This document shows, piece by piece, positions 52,805-60,915 of a stretch of 64,000 bases of DNA; the first letter of the stretch is position 1; each line of letters starts with the position of its first letter. A model generated the notes under the pieces. That model did not search any database. It was not told the DNA's origin and saw only the letters and a program-made list of their open reading frames with translations. Source of the stretch: Flaviflexus equikiangi (GTDB lineage: Bacteria > Actinomycetota > Actinomycetes > Actinomycetales > Actinomycetaceae); NCBI RefSeq assembly GCF_014069875.1, contig NZ_CP059676.1, positions 868,001 through 932,000 on the forward strand. Direction: 5' to 3'. The position numbers were made by a program, and so were the translations under genes.

Positions 52805-53850
52805 TTCTTACGCTCCCAGTAGCTCGGGCCGACAGGCTCAGGGAAGTCGCCTTCCGCAATGATGTAGCCCTCGTCGTCGACGGTGATCGGTAGCTGCGGC
52901 AGGGGGCGCTTGGCCGGGCCGAAGACAACCTTCGCACCATCCGCCACGTCGAACGTGGACTGGTGGCAGGGGCACAGCAGGTGATGCGTCTGCTGCTCGT
53001 ACAGAGCGACAGGGCAGCCCACGTGGGTGCAGATCTTGGAGAACGCGACGATCCCGTCGAGAGAGTTCTCCGGCTGCTTGAGGTCCTTCTCGTCCAGACG
53101 AATGAGGAGGACAACGGCCTTCGCCTTCTCCTCCGCATATCCCTCAGCATGCGAGAGGTCGTTGAGACCCTCGGGGATCACGTGGAAGACGGAGCCGATG
53201 GTGACGTCCTCCATCTTGATCGGACGCGACATGTCGTGCGGCCCGTCGGTCATGAGCCGCGTGCCCTTCGCCCACATCGTGTGCTTGAGCTTGCCGATAT
53301 TCCAGCCGTCCTCCTGGCCAAGGTTGGCGATCAGCGGGACGATGAAGGGGAGTGGGACGAGCGCGAGCGCTCCGCCGAGTGCGGCGGTGATGAAGGGGCG
53401 GCGTGCGATGCCGGAGTCGGCAACGCCCTGGCGGAGAATCTCCATCGCCTCTGCCTGATCCTCGGGGGATGTGCGGGACGTGTGACGCTCCTCGACCTGC
53501 TCCTCATCGTTCATGAGTGCCTTCGCCCAGTAGATCGCAGCGAAGCCGATACCGCCGAAGCCGATGGCGAGTCCCAGTCCGAGAACGAGGTTTCCGAGCC
53601 GAATGTTGGCAAGGGTCGTGTAATCGGGGAGGACGAAATAGAGCACGACAGCCGTGAGAGAGGCAAGCGCGGACAGTGAGAATACTGCAGTCACGATCGC
53701 GGAGTCGAGCTTCTGCAGCCCGGGACGCGATTCGTTCTTCCGCGCGACGTGCGGAGGTAGGCCCGGGTTCTCGAACCGTTCCTCAGGAATGTTGCTCAGC
53801 GTTGATGCTGGCTGGATGTCCTTGCTCAAGACTTCTTCGCTCCAATCCAT
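52801..53850 (-). CDS. qcrA: cytochrome bc1 complex Rieske iron-sulfur subunit
   Basis: About 349 residues with three N-terminal helices, as in other actinobacteria, against one in mitochondria. The [2Fe-2S] site is CTHVGCPVALYEQQTHHLLC then PCHQSTFDV, with the disulfide cysteines. It passes electrons from menaquinol to QcrC. The start is uncertain: the ATG at 53850 overlaps qcrC by 25 bp and has no clear ribosome site, while a TTG at 53829 overlaps the qcrC stop as TTGA and has GGAG upstream. Confidence 0.93.
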   Translation of the reverse strand: MDWSEEVLSKDIQPASTLSNIPEERFENPGLPPHVARKNESRPGLQKLDSAIVTAVFSLSALASLTAVVLYFVLPDYTTLANIRLGNLVLGLGLAIGFGGIGFAAIYWAKALMNDEEQVEERHTSRTSPEDQAEAMEILRQGVADSGIARRPFITAALGGALALVPLPFIVPLIANLGQEDGWNIGKLKHTMWAKGTRLMTDGPHDMSRPIKMEDVTIGSVFHVIPEGLNDLSHAEGYAEEKAKAVVLLIRLDEKDLKQPENSLDGIVAFSKICTHVGCPVALYEQQTHHLLCPCHQSTFDVADGAKVVFGPAKRPLPQLPITVDDEGYIIAEGDFPEPVGPSYWERKK

Positions 53851-54608
53851 ACAGCGACGAGGCACAGCCCGCCGATGCCGATGATCCAAATCCAGAGGCC
53901 TTCAACGACCGGGCCGATCGAGCCCAGATTGTTGCCGCCCACGGACTCCGCGTTCTGCTGATAGTCGATATAGGCGATGATGTCGCGCTTGCCCTGCGGG
54001 GTGATGTTCGCATCGTTGAACACCGGCATCGATTGCGGGCCGGTCACCATGGCCTCATAGATCTCGACAGGGGTCGAGTCCATGAGAGAGGGAGCGACCT
54101 TGCCTTCCGAGAGGGCTCCGCCGGCGCCGACGGCGTTGTGGCACATCGAGCAGTTCGTGCGGAACAGCTCCATACCCGACGCGGGATCGCCGAGCGCAGG
54201 ATCGACCATGTCCGCTGACGGGATGGCGGGGCCGGGTCCGAGGGAGGCGACATAGGCCGCGACATCCTCGATCTGCTCCTCCGAGAACTGGGGCTCTTTC
54301 GCCTCGGCCTGGGGGGAGTTGTTCGCCATGGGCATGCGGCCTGTGATCATCTGGAAATGTACGGAAGCGGCACCGACACCTGTGAGTGAGGGTGCGATGT
54401 CGGTTCCTGCGGCGTCTGGGCCGTGACAGGAGGCGCAATTCGCCTCGAACAGGGCTTCGCCTTCCTGGACGTTCGCGGACGAGCTGCCAGACGTCGCGGT
54501 CGCACTGTCGGTGGCTACGACGGAATAGATTCCTGCCGTGCAGAGAAGAGCCAGCAGCAGGAGGACGAGCGGTGCATACCGGCTTCGTCGTGCTTGTGCG
54601 GTGATCAC
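53826..54608 (-). CDS. qcrC: cytochrome bc1 complex diheme cytochrome c subunit
   Basis: 260 residues. A signal/anchor helix (APLVLLLLALLCTAGIYSVV) is followed by two c-type heme sites: EANCASCHGPDAAGTD and RTNCSMCHNAVGAGG. Axial methionines are probably in GRMPMANN and GPQSMPVF. A C-terminal helix (GLWIWIIGIGGLCLVAVWIG) anchors it. It links the bc1 complex to CuA of CtaC directly, without soluble cytochrome c. The start is GTG at 54608, 52 bp after ctaE. Confidence 0.95.
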   Translation of the reverse strand: MITAQARRSRYAPLVLLLLALLCTAGIYSVVATDSATATSGSSSANVQEGEALFEANCASCHGPDAAGTDIAPSLTGVGAASVHFQMITGRMPMANNSPQAEAKEPQFSEEQIEDVAAYVASLGPGPAIPSADMVDPALGDPASGMELFRTNCSMCHNAVGAGGALSEGKVAPSLMDSTPVEIYEAMVTGPQSMPVFNDANITPQGKRDIIAYIDYQQNAESVGGNNLGSIGPVVEGLWIWIIGIGGLCLVAVWIGAKKS

Positions 54609-54660
54609 GATACTGTCCTCGCTTTATCGGTGATGGAAGAGATACGGGGTAGAAGAATCA

Positions 54661-55305
54661 TCATTTGAGCACGTAGATAATGAAGAACAGGGCGATCCAG
54701 ATGACGTCGACGAAATGCCAGTAGTAGGACGTGACGACAGCCGTGGAGGCTTCGCGGTGGCTGAACTTCTTCGTCAGCATCGTGCGGCCGACGATCAGGA
54801 GGAATGCGACGAGGCCGCCGGCCACGTGAATCGCGTGGAAGCCTGTCGTGATGTAGAAGACGGAGCCGTAGCTGCCCGAGCTGATCGTGACGCCGTGGGA
54901 GACGAGCTCCGCGTACTCGAAGATCTGCAGGCAGATGAAGATGGCGCCCAGGAAGAAGCTCAGCATGTACCACTCGGTCATGCCCCAGCGGCGAACATCG
55001 AGGATGCTTCCCTCGCGGCGGGGGATCAGCTTCTCAGCCTTCCACACGCCGAGCTGGCAGGTGATGGAAGAGATCATGAGGATCGTCGTGTTGACGGCTG
55101 CGAAAGGCACGTTGAGAACCTCCGCTGCTTCGCTCCACGCGGCCTGTCCAGCGACGGACCGGTGCGTGAAATACATGGCGAAGAGACCAGCGAAGAACAT
55201 AAGCTCGCTGGACAGCCAAACGATGATACCCACCGAGAGGGTATTGGGACGCGTAATCTGTGGCGCACGATGGGCAGCCGAAGTTGCTGTACTCACATTG
55301 GACAT
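54661..55305 (-). CDS. ctaE: cytochrome c oxidase subunit III
   Basis: 214 residues with five helices, the short form of actinobacteria. Family marks are [20 protein letters not shown] near the N-terminus, and [20 protein letters not shown] and [20 protein letters not shown] at the end. It stabilises subunit I. It heads the ctaE-qcrC-qcrA-qcrB operon and is divergent from the pseudo-receiver/trpD operon. Confidence 0.95.
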   Translation of the reverse strand: MSNVSTATSAAHRAPQITRPNTLSVGIIVWLSSELMFFAGLFAMYFTHRSVAGQAAWSEAAEVLNVPFAAVNTTILMISSITCQLGVWKAEKLIPRREGSILDVRRWGMTEWYMLSFFLGAIFICLQIFEYAELVSHGVTISSGSYGSVFYITTGFHAIHVAGGLVAFLLIVGRTMLTKKFSHREASTAVVTSYYWHFVDVIWIALFFIIYVLK

Positions 55306-55337
55306 TATGTCTTAAAAAACCCTGGAGTTCTGCATTT

Positions 55338-55357
55338 CGTAGGCTGAAAGTCCTACG
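55338..55357. promoter_or_regulatory. inverted repeat CGTAGG-N8-CCTACG upstream of ctaE
   Basis: Perfect 6-bp arms with spacer CTGAAAGT, 33 bp upstream of the ctaE start; an operator candidate for the oxidase/bc1 operon. Confidence 0.4.
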
Positions 55358-55560
55358 TCGGGGTGAAATGTCCCATTAATAGAGGATTGTCGCGCTGTGA
55401 TCTGGGACCTACGTGTCGCATCGTGGACGTCGCCCCCGCCTGTACGCGCCGCACATCCACCAGGAACACCGCCGCCGTCTGCGGTGGGCGAATCGCCACG
55501 TGGGCTGATCTTCAGGATAGGATAACACCCGTATATACCCAGTTCCGGATGGAGGACAGA

Positions 55561-55989
55561 ATGTCGGATCTCGTACGATCCCAAGACGCCGCTGTCGCGC
55601 AGGTCAAGGACACCGCGAAGATCATGATCTACAGCGATGACAGGGCTACGCGCGCCGAGGTGCGGACGGCCGTCGGCCGGCGCCCCGGGAAGGGTGCCCC
55701 CACGATCGAGTGGTTCGAGGCCGCAACCGAGTTCGGAGTCACCGATCTCCTTGAGCAGGAGAACTTCGACCTTCTGATCTTCGACGGGGAGGCGGCCAAA
55801 GTCGGCGGCATGGGACTCGCGAAGCAGGTCAAGGACGAGGTCGAGGGATGCCCGCCCGTTCTGCTCCTCATCGCACGCCCTCAGGACGAGTGGCTGGGCC
55901 GCTGGTCGCTGGCCGAAGAGATGACGACCTTCCCCATCAACCCACGAGACATTCAGCAAAAGGTGACGAAGCTTCTCGGGGCGAAATGA
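55561..55989 (+). CDS. receiver-like protein with degenerate phosphorylation site
   Basis: 142 residues. GGAGGACAG precedes the ATG at 55561. AKIMIYSDDRATRAEVRTAV starts a CheY-like fold with an acidic pair, and FDLLIFDGEAAKVGGMGLAK has an aspartate in the acceptor position. However, the usual Thr/Ser (LLLIARPQDEW) and the invariant Lys (MTTFPINPRDI) are not present, so normal phosphoryl switching is doubtful. It overlaps trpD by 4 bp (ATGA). Such a protein ahead of trpD is seen in other actinobacteria; its role is unknown. Confidence 0.72.
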   Translation: MSDLVRSQDAAVAQVKDTAKIMIYSDDRATRAEVRTAVGRRPGKGAPTIEWFEAATEFGVTDLLEQENFDLLIFDGEAAKVGGMGLAKQVKDEVEGCPPVLLLIARPQDEWLGRWSLAEEMTTFPINPRDIQQKVTKLLGAK

Positions 55990-57038
55990 GCGGCCGGACC
56001 TGGTCTGATCTCACGGCGCGTCTCATCGCGCGCGAAGACCTCGACCGTGCCGACACAGCGTGGGCGATGGACGAGGTGATGTCCGGGGCAACCTCCCCGG
56101 TCGTTCTCGCGGGCTTCCTCACCGCTCTTGCGACGAAGGGCGAGACAGTCGACGAGCTGCGCGGTCTCGCAGACGCCATGCTCTCTCACGCCACACCGAT
56201 TGACATCGAGGGAGACACGGTCGACATCGTCGGCACCGGCGGGGATCGTCTCAAGACGGTGAACATTTCGACAATGTCATCCCTCGTCATCGCGGCGTCC
56301 GGAGTCAAGGTGGTCAAGCACGGCAACCGAGCCTCGTCCTCGGCCTCTGGCTCCGCCGACTGCCTTGAAGAGCTGGGCGTGGATCTCAACCTTCCGACGT
56401 CACGAGTGCTCGAGAACTTCCACGAGCTCGGTATCACCTTCCTCTTCGCCAATCTCTTCCATCCGTCGATGCGGCACGCGGCTGTCGCGCGACGCGAGCT
56501 GGCCGTAGGCACCGCATTCAACGTACTCGGGCCGTTGACGAACCCAGCGCGCCCACGCGCCGGGGCGATCGGCGTGTCCAGCGCCCACCATGCCCCGCTC
56601 GTGGCAGGCGTCCTCGCGGAGCGCGGACACAGTGCGCTTGTGTTCCGGGGCGAGAACGGCATGGATGAGCTGAGTGCGGTCACGCTGAACCACGTGTGGG
56701 AGGTGCGTCACCGTGCCGTCACGTACTGCGAGATCGATGCTGTAAGCGACCTCGGTTTGGCTCGCGCCACGGTCGATGATCTGCGCGGAGCGGATGCCGT
56801 CTACAACGCCCGCGTGGCCCGCGATGTCCTCAATGGTCGCGCCGGCGCTGCACGCGAAGCTGTGCTCCTCAACACGGCGGCCGCCCTCGTGGCAGATGGC
56901 AGCCTCACAGGAGTCGACCCGTCATCGGGAACCCTTGTCGAGCGTCTGCGCGCCGGCATCGGCATCGCAGCCGACACGATCGACTCCGGACGTGCGGCAG
57001 ACCTCCTTGCGCGCTGGGTTGCTCTTTCCCGAGCGTAG
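55986..57038 (+). CDS. trpD: anthranilate phosphoribosyltransferase
   Basis: 350 residues. It joins anthranilate and PRPP in tryptophan synthesis. The PRPP-binding signature VDIVGTGGDRLKTVNISTMS, the KHGNRASSSASGSADCLEEL motif, and FLFANLFHPSMRHAAVARRE with RTAFN-like GTAFNVLGPLTNPARPRAG are all present. No other trp genes are in the window, so it stands apart from the main trp operon, as is usual in actinobacteria. The ATG overlaps the upstream stop codon. Confidence 0.95.
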   Translation: MSGRTWSDLTARLIAREDLDRADTAWAMDEVMSGATSPVVLAGFLTALATKGETVDELRGLADAMLSHATPIDIEGDTVDIVGTGGDRLKTVNISTMSSLVIAASGVKVVKHGNRASSSASGSADCLEELGVDLNLPTSRVLENFHELGITFLFANLFHPSMRHAAVARRELAVGTAFNVLGPLTNPARPRAGAIGVSSAHHAPLVAGVLAERGHSALVFRGENGMDELSAVTLNHVWEVRHRAVTYCEIDAVSDLGLARATVDDLRGADAVYNARVARDVLNGRAGAAREAVLLNTAAALVADGSLTGVDPSSGTLVERLRAGIGIAADTIDSGRAADLLARWVALSRA

Positions 57039-57056
57039 AAGAAGGCGATTGCGCTG

Positions 57057-57093
57057 TGGTGGGTGGGGGCTGGTGATCGGCCCCCACCCACCA
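57057..57093. terminator. bidirectional terminator after trpD
   Basis: A 14-bp perfect stem TGGTGGGTGGGGGC / GCCCCCACCCACCA with a 9-nt loop between convergent genes. Confidence 0.85.
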
Positions 57094-57094
57094 C

Positions 57095-57373
57095 TCAGTC
57101 GAGGCCGATGTGGAAGGCCGCCTCGAGGTCGTGCTTCGAGTACGCACGGAACGCAATGTAGGTTGTCGTGTCGATCACACCCTCGACCTTGCCCATCTTG
57201 TCGGCGATGACATCGGCAAGCTTGTCGTGATCGGAGACGCGGACGATGGCGATGAGGTCCCGATCGCCAGTCGTCGAATAGACCTCGGAGATCCCGTCGA
57301 TCTGGGTGATCTCTTCCGCCACCTCGGGAATGCGGCTGCTATCGGCGTCGATAAGCACAATTGCTGTCAGCAT
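57095..57373 (-). CDS. stand-alone Lrp/AsnC ligand-binding (RAM) domain protein
   Basis: 92 residues, MLTAIVLIDADSSRIPEVAE then SEVYSTTGDRDLIAIVRVSD. This is the AsnC-type effector domain with no DNA-binding part. Such small proteins form dimers or octamers that bind amino acids and may assemble with full Lrp regulators. It is alone on its transcript, next to trpD, but in the opposite direction. Ligand unknown. Confidence 0.88.
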   Translation of the reverse strand: MLTAIVLIDADSSRIPEVAEEITQIDGISEVYSTTGDRDLIAIVRVSDHDKLADVIADKMGKVEGVIDTTTYIAFRAYSKHDLEAAFHIGLD

Positions 57374-57428
57374 GAGACGTCCTTTCCTTATATGCCAATC
57401 CTACGCTGTGGCCGTTCTCGCGGGATCC

Positions 57429-59153
57429 TCAGCGCTCGACGTCGATAGAGAAGCGTTGAGGGGATCGGCGGGATACGGCGAAAGGCTCGGGAGGGGACGT
57501 GAGGAGGCGCGTGCCCGAGGAGCAGATCCAGTCGTAGAGGATCTCCATCTCCTCGATGGGGGCCGCGCCGCATGCCAGAACCGGCTGATCGACGGCCGGT
57601 GACGATGCGGCGAGAGTGTTGGCGGTTGACAAGACGTCGGCAATGGTCGGTGCGACAGCCGATCCGACGAGACGGCCCCAGCGGACGACGATGATCTCCC
57701 AGCCGTGGTCGACTGGGCGTGCCGCACGGAGCTCCGCATTGGTCGACAGGAGCGTGAGCTGTTCCTTCCGTCCCGCCGTCGTCACGAGCGCCGCAAGACG
57801 ATCGCGCTCGTCAGCGGCACGCTCGAATTCTTCACGCTCAGCCATGAGGCGGAGGTTTGCCATCGTGTGCGAGACGGCGTCATCGACGAGGCCGGACAGG
57901 ACGCGTCCAGCCCGATCGAGAGCCTCCTGCGGTTCCCCGGTGACACAGGGTGCGGAGCATCGTCCCATCTCGAGCAGGGAGCATGCTCGAGCGGATGGTG
58001 GCGGCAGGAGGGGGAGCCGTGGCGTGCACGTCCTCACATGAGTGACTCGTTCGAGGAGGTCTTTCGCTTTCTTCGCACTCTTCCACGTCGTGAAAGGTCC
58101 CAGTGCGTTCGGCAAGTCGTCCGCGGCGACTGATCGCACGATTGAGAGGCGCGGATGGGGCTCTTTCGTGAGGATGAGCCACGGGCGCTTATCGGGACGC
58201 TTCGAGCGCCTGTTGTAGGGCGGGTCAAAGGTCTGGATGTCGCGCAGTTCGAGGACTTGCGCTTCGAGCTTCGTCGCCGTCGACGTGGCATCTACCCGGA
58301 CCGATAGATCCACCATCTCGCCGATACGAGTACGCTTCTCCGCTGCGGTGAAGTATTGCCGCACACGCTTGTAGACATTGACGGAGGTTCCCACGTAGAG
58401 CACCTCGCCGCTCGGCCCGATGAAGCGATAGACCCCGGGCGTTCTCGGCAGACCATCTGCCAGGTGTGCCTTCTTCCGCCTCCGGTAGGGCACAGCATCC
58501 GTGATCGTCTTGAGATCCTCGAGGTGACTGACCCCGAGGGGACCGAGGCGCCCGAGGATGAACTGCAGCAGCTCCTCGGTTGCCTTCGCATCGTCAAGTG
58601 CGCGGTGTGTCGGAGTGACCTCCGTTCCGATGACTCGGGAGAGGGTTCCGAGCTTATAGTTCGGTGTCTCGTCCTTGGAGATCGTGCGGCGGGCGAGCTG
58701 GACCGTGTCGAGCGACATGACTCTCGGGAAGGGAAGATCAAGCGCTGCCGCGGCCGCTTTGAGATGTCCGATGTCGAACCGAGCATTGTGGGCCACGAGC
58801 ACCGTGTCTGGAGAATTGCCGACGAACTCGAAGAATGCGGGGAGGACACGAGAGATCCTCGGGGCCGCCATCACCATGGCGGTGGTGATGCCTGTAAGGA
58901 CGGTGATGTAGGGCGGTATCGGCTGGTTGGGGTTGACGAGTGTGGCGAACTCGCCGACGATGGTCCCGCCGACGGACTTCACCGCCCCGATCTCGGTGAT
59001 CTCTTCAGCTCCCGGTCGCCCGCCTGTCGTCTCGAGGTCGACGACGACAAACGTGACGTCACGCAGGTTCGTCCCCAGATCGTCGAACGACATCTGAACG
59101 TCGATCCCGTCCGGTGCTCTCCTCGCGTCCTCCAGGATCAGTCGTCCAGCCAC
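57429..59153 (-). CDS. DEDD exonuclease fused to UvrC-like GIY-YIG nuclease
   Basis: 574 residues. Residues about 25-190 are a DnaQ-like 3'-5' exonuclease: FVVVDLETTGGRPGAEEITE (D-x-E), LVAHNARFDIGHLKAAAAAL and THRALDDAKATEELLQF (HxxxxD). Residues about 225-305 are a GIY-YIG domain (TPGVYRFIGPSGEVLYVGTS, then VYKRVRQYFTAAEKRTRIGE). The rest resembles the UvrC/Cho region with CSLLEMGRCSAPCVTGE. The fusion is usual in actinobacteria and is probably a DNA repair nuclease. The GTG start shares its G with the upstream TAG stop. Confidence 0.9.
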   Translation of the reverse strand: MAGRLILEDARRAPDGIDVQMSFDDLGTNLRDVTFVVVDLETTGGRPGAEEITEIGAVKSVGGTIVGEFATLVNPNQPIPPYITVLTGITTAMVMAAPRISRVLPAFFEFVGNSPDTVLVAHNARFDIGHLKAAAAALDLPFPRVMSLDTVQLARRTISKDETPNYKLGTLSRVIGTEVTPTHRALDDAKATEELLQFILGRLGPLGVSHLEDLKTITDAVPYRRRKKAHLADGLPRTPGVYRFIGPSGEVLYVGTSVNVYKRVRQYFTAAEKRTRIGEMVDLSVRVDATSTATKLEAQVLELRDIQTFDPPYNRRSKRPDKRPWLILTKEPHPRLSIVRSVAADDLPNALGPFTTWKSAKKAKDLLERVTHVRTCTPRLPLLPPPSARACSLLEMGRCSAPCVTGEPQEALDRAGRVLSGLVDDAVSHTMANLRLMAEREEFERAADERDRLAALVTTAGRKEQLTLLSTNAELRAARPVDHGWEIIVVRWGRLVGSAVAPTIADVLSTANTLAASSPAVDQPVLACGAAPIEEMEILYDWICSSGTRLLTSPPEPFAVSRRSPQRFSIDVER

Positions 59154-59575
59154 TACACCCGCATCCCATCGTCGTCCTCGTGCCCAGTCGCGAACGATAC
59201 GATCCACGCGACAGCCGCTCCCGCAGAAGCGATGACGACAACGATAAACAGGGTGGGTGACAGAGTGAGGACGGAAATCTCGGAAAGCACGATGAGGAGC
59301 AGGCCGAGCCCCGCGACTGCGAGGAGAACGTTCTCGAGGGTGGTGCGCTGGCTTTTTCCCTGGGCCTCGTACGTGGCGTCCAACACGTCGTCAGCGGACT
59401 CGGGGAGCTCGTCGTCGGCTGGTTCCGGCGCCCATGCCCGCGGGCGATAGGCCTCGGATTCGCGCGGTTCGAGGGAGATCGGCCAGTCTTCTCCGCCGCG
59501 TGCTTCCGACAGCTCGGCCGCATACTTCTCCCAGTCGGTCTCGTCGCCGTTTTCGTTCTTGCCCAGAGGAACCAT
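59153..59575 (-). CDS. small membrane protein of unknown function
   Basis: 140 residues. An acidic cytosolic part (TDWEKYAAELSEARGGEDWP, EPADDELPESADDVLDATYE) precedes two close helices (VLLAVAGLGLLLIVLSEISV and FIVVVIASAGAAVAWIVSF). No family recognised. TACCAT 7 nt before the ATG suggests a leaderless start. Its stop overlaps the start of the exonuclease gene by one base, so the two are translationally linked. Confidence 0.68.
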   Translation of the reverse strand: MVPLGKNENGDETDWEKYAAELSEARGGEDWPISLEPRESEAYRPRAWAPEPADDELPESADDVLDATYEAQGKSQRTTLENVLLAVAGLGLLLIVLSEISVLTLSPTLFIVVVIASAGAAVAWIVSFATGHEDDDGMRV

Positions 59576-59634
59576 GTTTCCGATGGTATGACAGATAGAA
59601 TGGATTTCGTATTGTCCAGAATGGAAGGTTACTC

Positions 59635-60846
59635 ATGGCCCTCAACCGTGTTGCTCTCTTGACCGCGGGTGGTTTCGCACCCTGTCTGTCATCCGCCGTC
59701 GGCGGTCTCATCGAGCGTTACACAGAACTCGACCCCGAAATTGAGATCATCGGATACCAGTACGGCTATCACGGCCTGCTGACCGGTAACAAGATCGTTT
59801 TCGATGAGGAGGCCCGCAAGAACGCTGGCCGCCTGCACGATTTCGGCGGTTCACCCATCGGTAACTCCCGTGTGAAGCTGACGAACGTCGATGACCTCGT
59901 CAAGCGCGGCCTCGTCAAGGAGGGCGAGAATCCTCTCGAGGTTGCCGCCGAGCGTCTCCGTCAGGACGGCGTCGACGTGCTCCACACGATCGGGGGCGAC
60001 GATACGAATACGACCGCGGCGGATCTCGCAGCCTACCTCCACGAGCACCAGTACGAGCTGACCGTTGTCGGGCTGCCCAAGACGATCGACAACGACATCA
60101 TTCCGATCGCGCAGTCTCTCGGCGCGCTGACTGCGGCCGAAGAGTCCGCGGAGTTCGCGATCAACGTGATCGGCGAGCACCGTTCCTCCCCACGGATGCT
60201 GATCATCCACGAGGTCATGGGACGCCACTGCGGCTACCTGACGGCACGTGCGGCCGCTGACTACCGCGCGTGGGTCGAGAAGCAGGAATGGGTTCCGTCG
60301 GCAGGCCTCATGAAGGAACGCTGGGACATCCACGCCGTCTACCTGCCGGAGATGGATATCAACCTCGAGACAGAGGCTGAGCGTCTTCGCGGCATCATGG
60401 ACGAATACGGCAACGTCAACATCTTCCTCTCCGAGGGCGCCGGCATCGACGAGATCGTCGAAGAGCTCGAGAACGCCGGCGAGGAGGTGCCGCGCGATCC
60501 CTTCGGCCACGTCAAGCTGGACAAGATCAACCCCGGCCAGTGGTTTGCCGACAAGTTCGCCGAGCGTCTCGGTGCCGAGAAGGTCATGGTCCAGAAGTCC
60601 GGCTACTACTCCCGTGCGTCCCGTGCCCGGGCAGCCGACATCCGTCTCATCAAGGGCATGGTCGACTACGCGGTCGAGTCCGCTCTTCGCGGAGAGGCCG
60701 GCGTCATCGGCCACGACGAAGAGGACGGCAACAAGCTCAAGTCCATCGCCTTCTCCCGGATCGCCGGCGGCAAGGCCTTCAACATGTTCGTCCCGTGGTT
60801 CGAGGACGTCATGGACACCATCGGTCAGCCCCTCAAGGCCGACTAG
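59635..60846 (+). CDS. pfp: pyrophosphate-dependent 6-phosphofructokinase
   Basis: 403 residues. It phosphorylates fructose 6-phosphate in glycolysis, reversibly if PPi is the donor. GGDDTNT, with the second aspartate in place of the glycine of ATP enzymes, and PKTIDND, with lysine before TIDND, both point to PPi. The substrate region is MGRHCGYLTARAAADY. It is of the actinobacterial type called PfkA or Pfp. GGAAGG precedes the ATG. It diverges from the small membrane protein gene and ends at a terminator. Confidence 0.92.
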   Translation: MALNRVALLTAGGFAPCLSSAVGGLIERYTELDPEIEIIGYQYGYHGLLTGNKIVFDEEARKNAGRLHDFGGSPIGNSRVKLTNVDDLVKRGLVKEGENPLEVAAERLRQDGVDVLHTIGGDDTNTTAADLAAYLHEHQYELTVVGLPKTIDNDIIPIAQSLGALTAAEESAEFAINVIGEHRSSPRMLIIHEVMGRHCGYLTARAAADYRAWVEKQEWVPSAGLMKERWDIHAVYLPEMDINLETEAERLRGIMDEYGNVNIFLSEGAGIDEIVEELENAGEEVPRDPFGHVKLDKINPGQWFADKFAERLGAEKVMVQKSGYYSRASRARAADIRLIKGMVDYAVESALRGEAGVIGHDEEDGNKLKSIAFSRIAGGKAFNMFVPWFEDVMDTIGQPLKAD

Positions 60847-60860
60847 TAGACAGTGTGAGT

Positions 60861-60893
60861 GACCACGTGGCGGACAGGATCCGCCACGTGGTC
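60861..60893 (+). terminator. terminator of pfp
   Basis: A 14-bp perfect stem GACCACGTGGCGGA / TCCGCCACGTGGTC with loop CAGGA, followed by TTTG. Confidence 0.83.
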
Positions 60894-60902
60894 TTTGACG
60901 AT

Positions 60903-60915
60903 TAGGATCGACCCG
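60903..60915 (+). promoter_or_regulatory. -10 box for leaderless DAHP synthase
   Basis: TAGGAT (60903-60908) lies 6 nt before the GTG at 60915, 9 bp after the pfp terminator. Confidence 0.6.
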
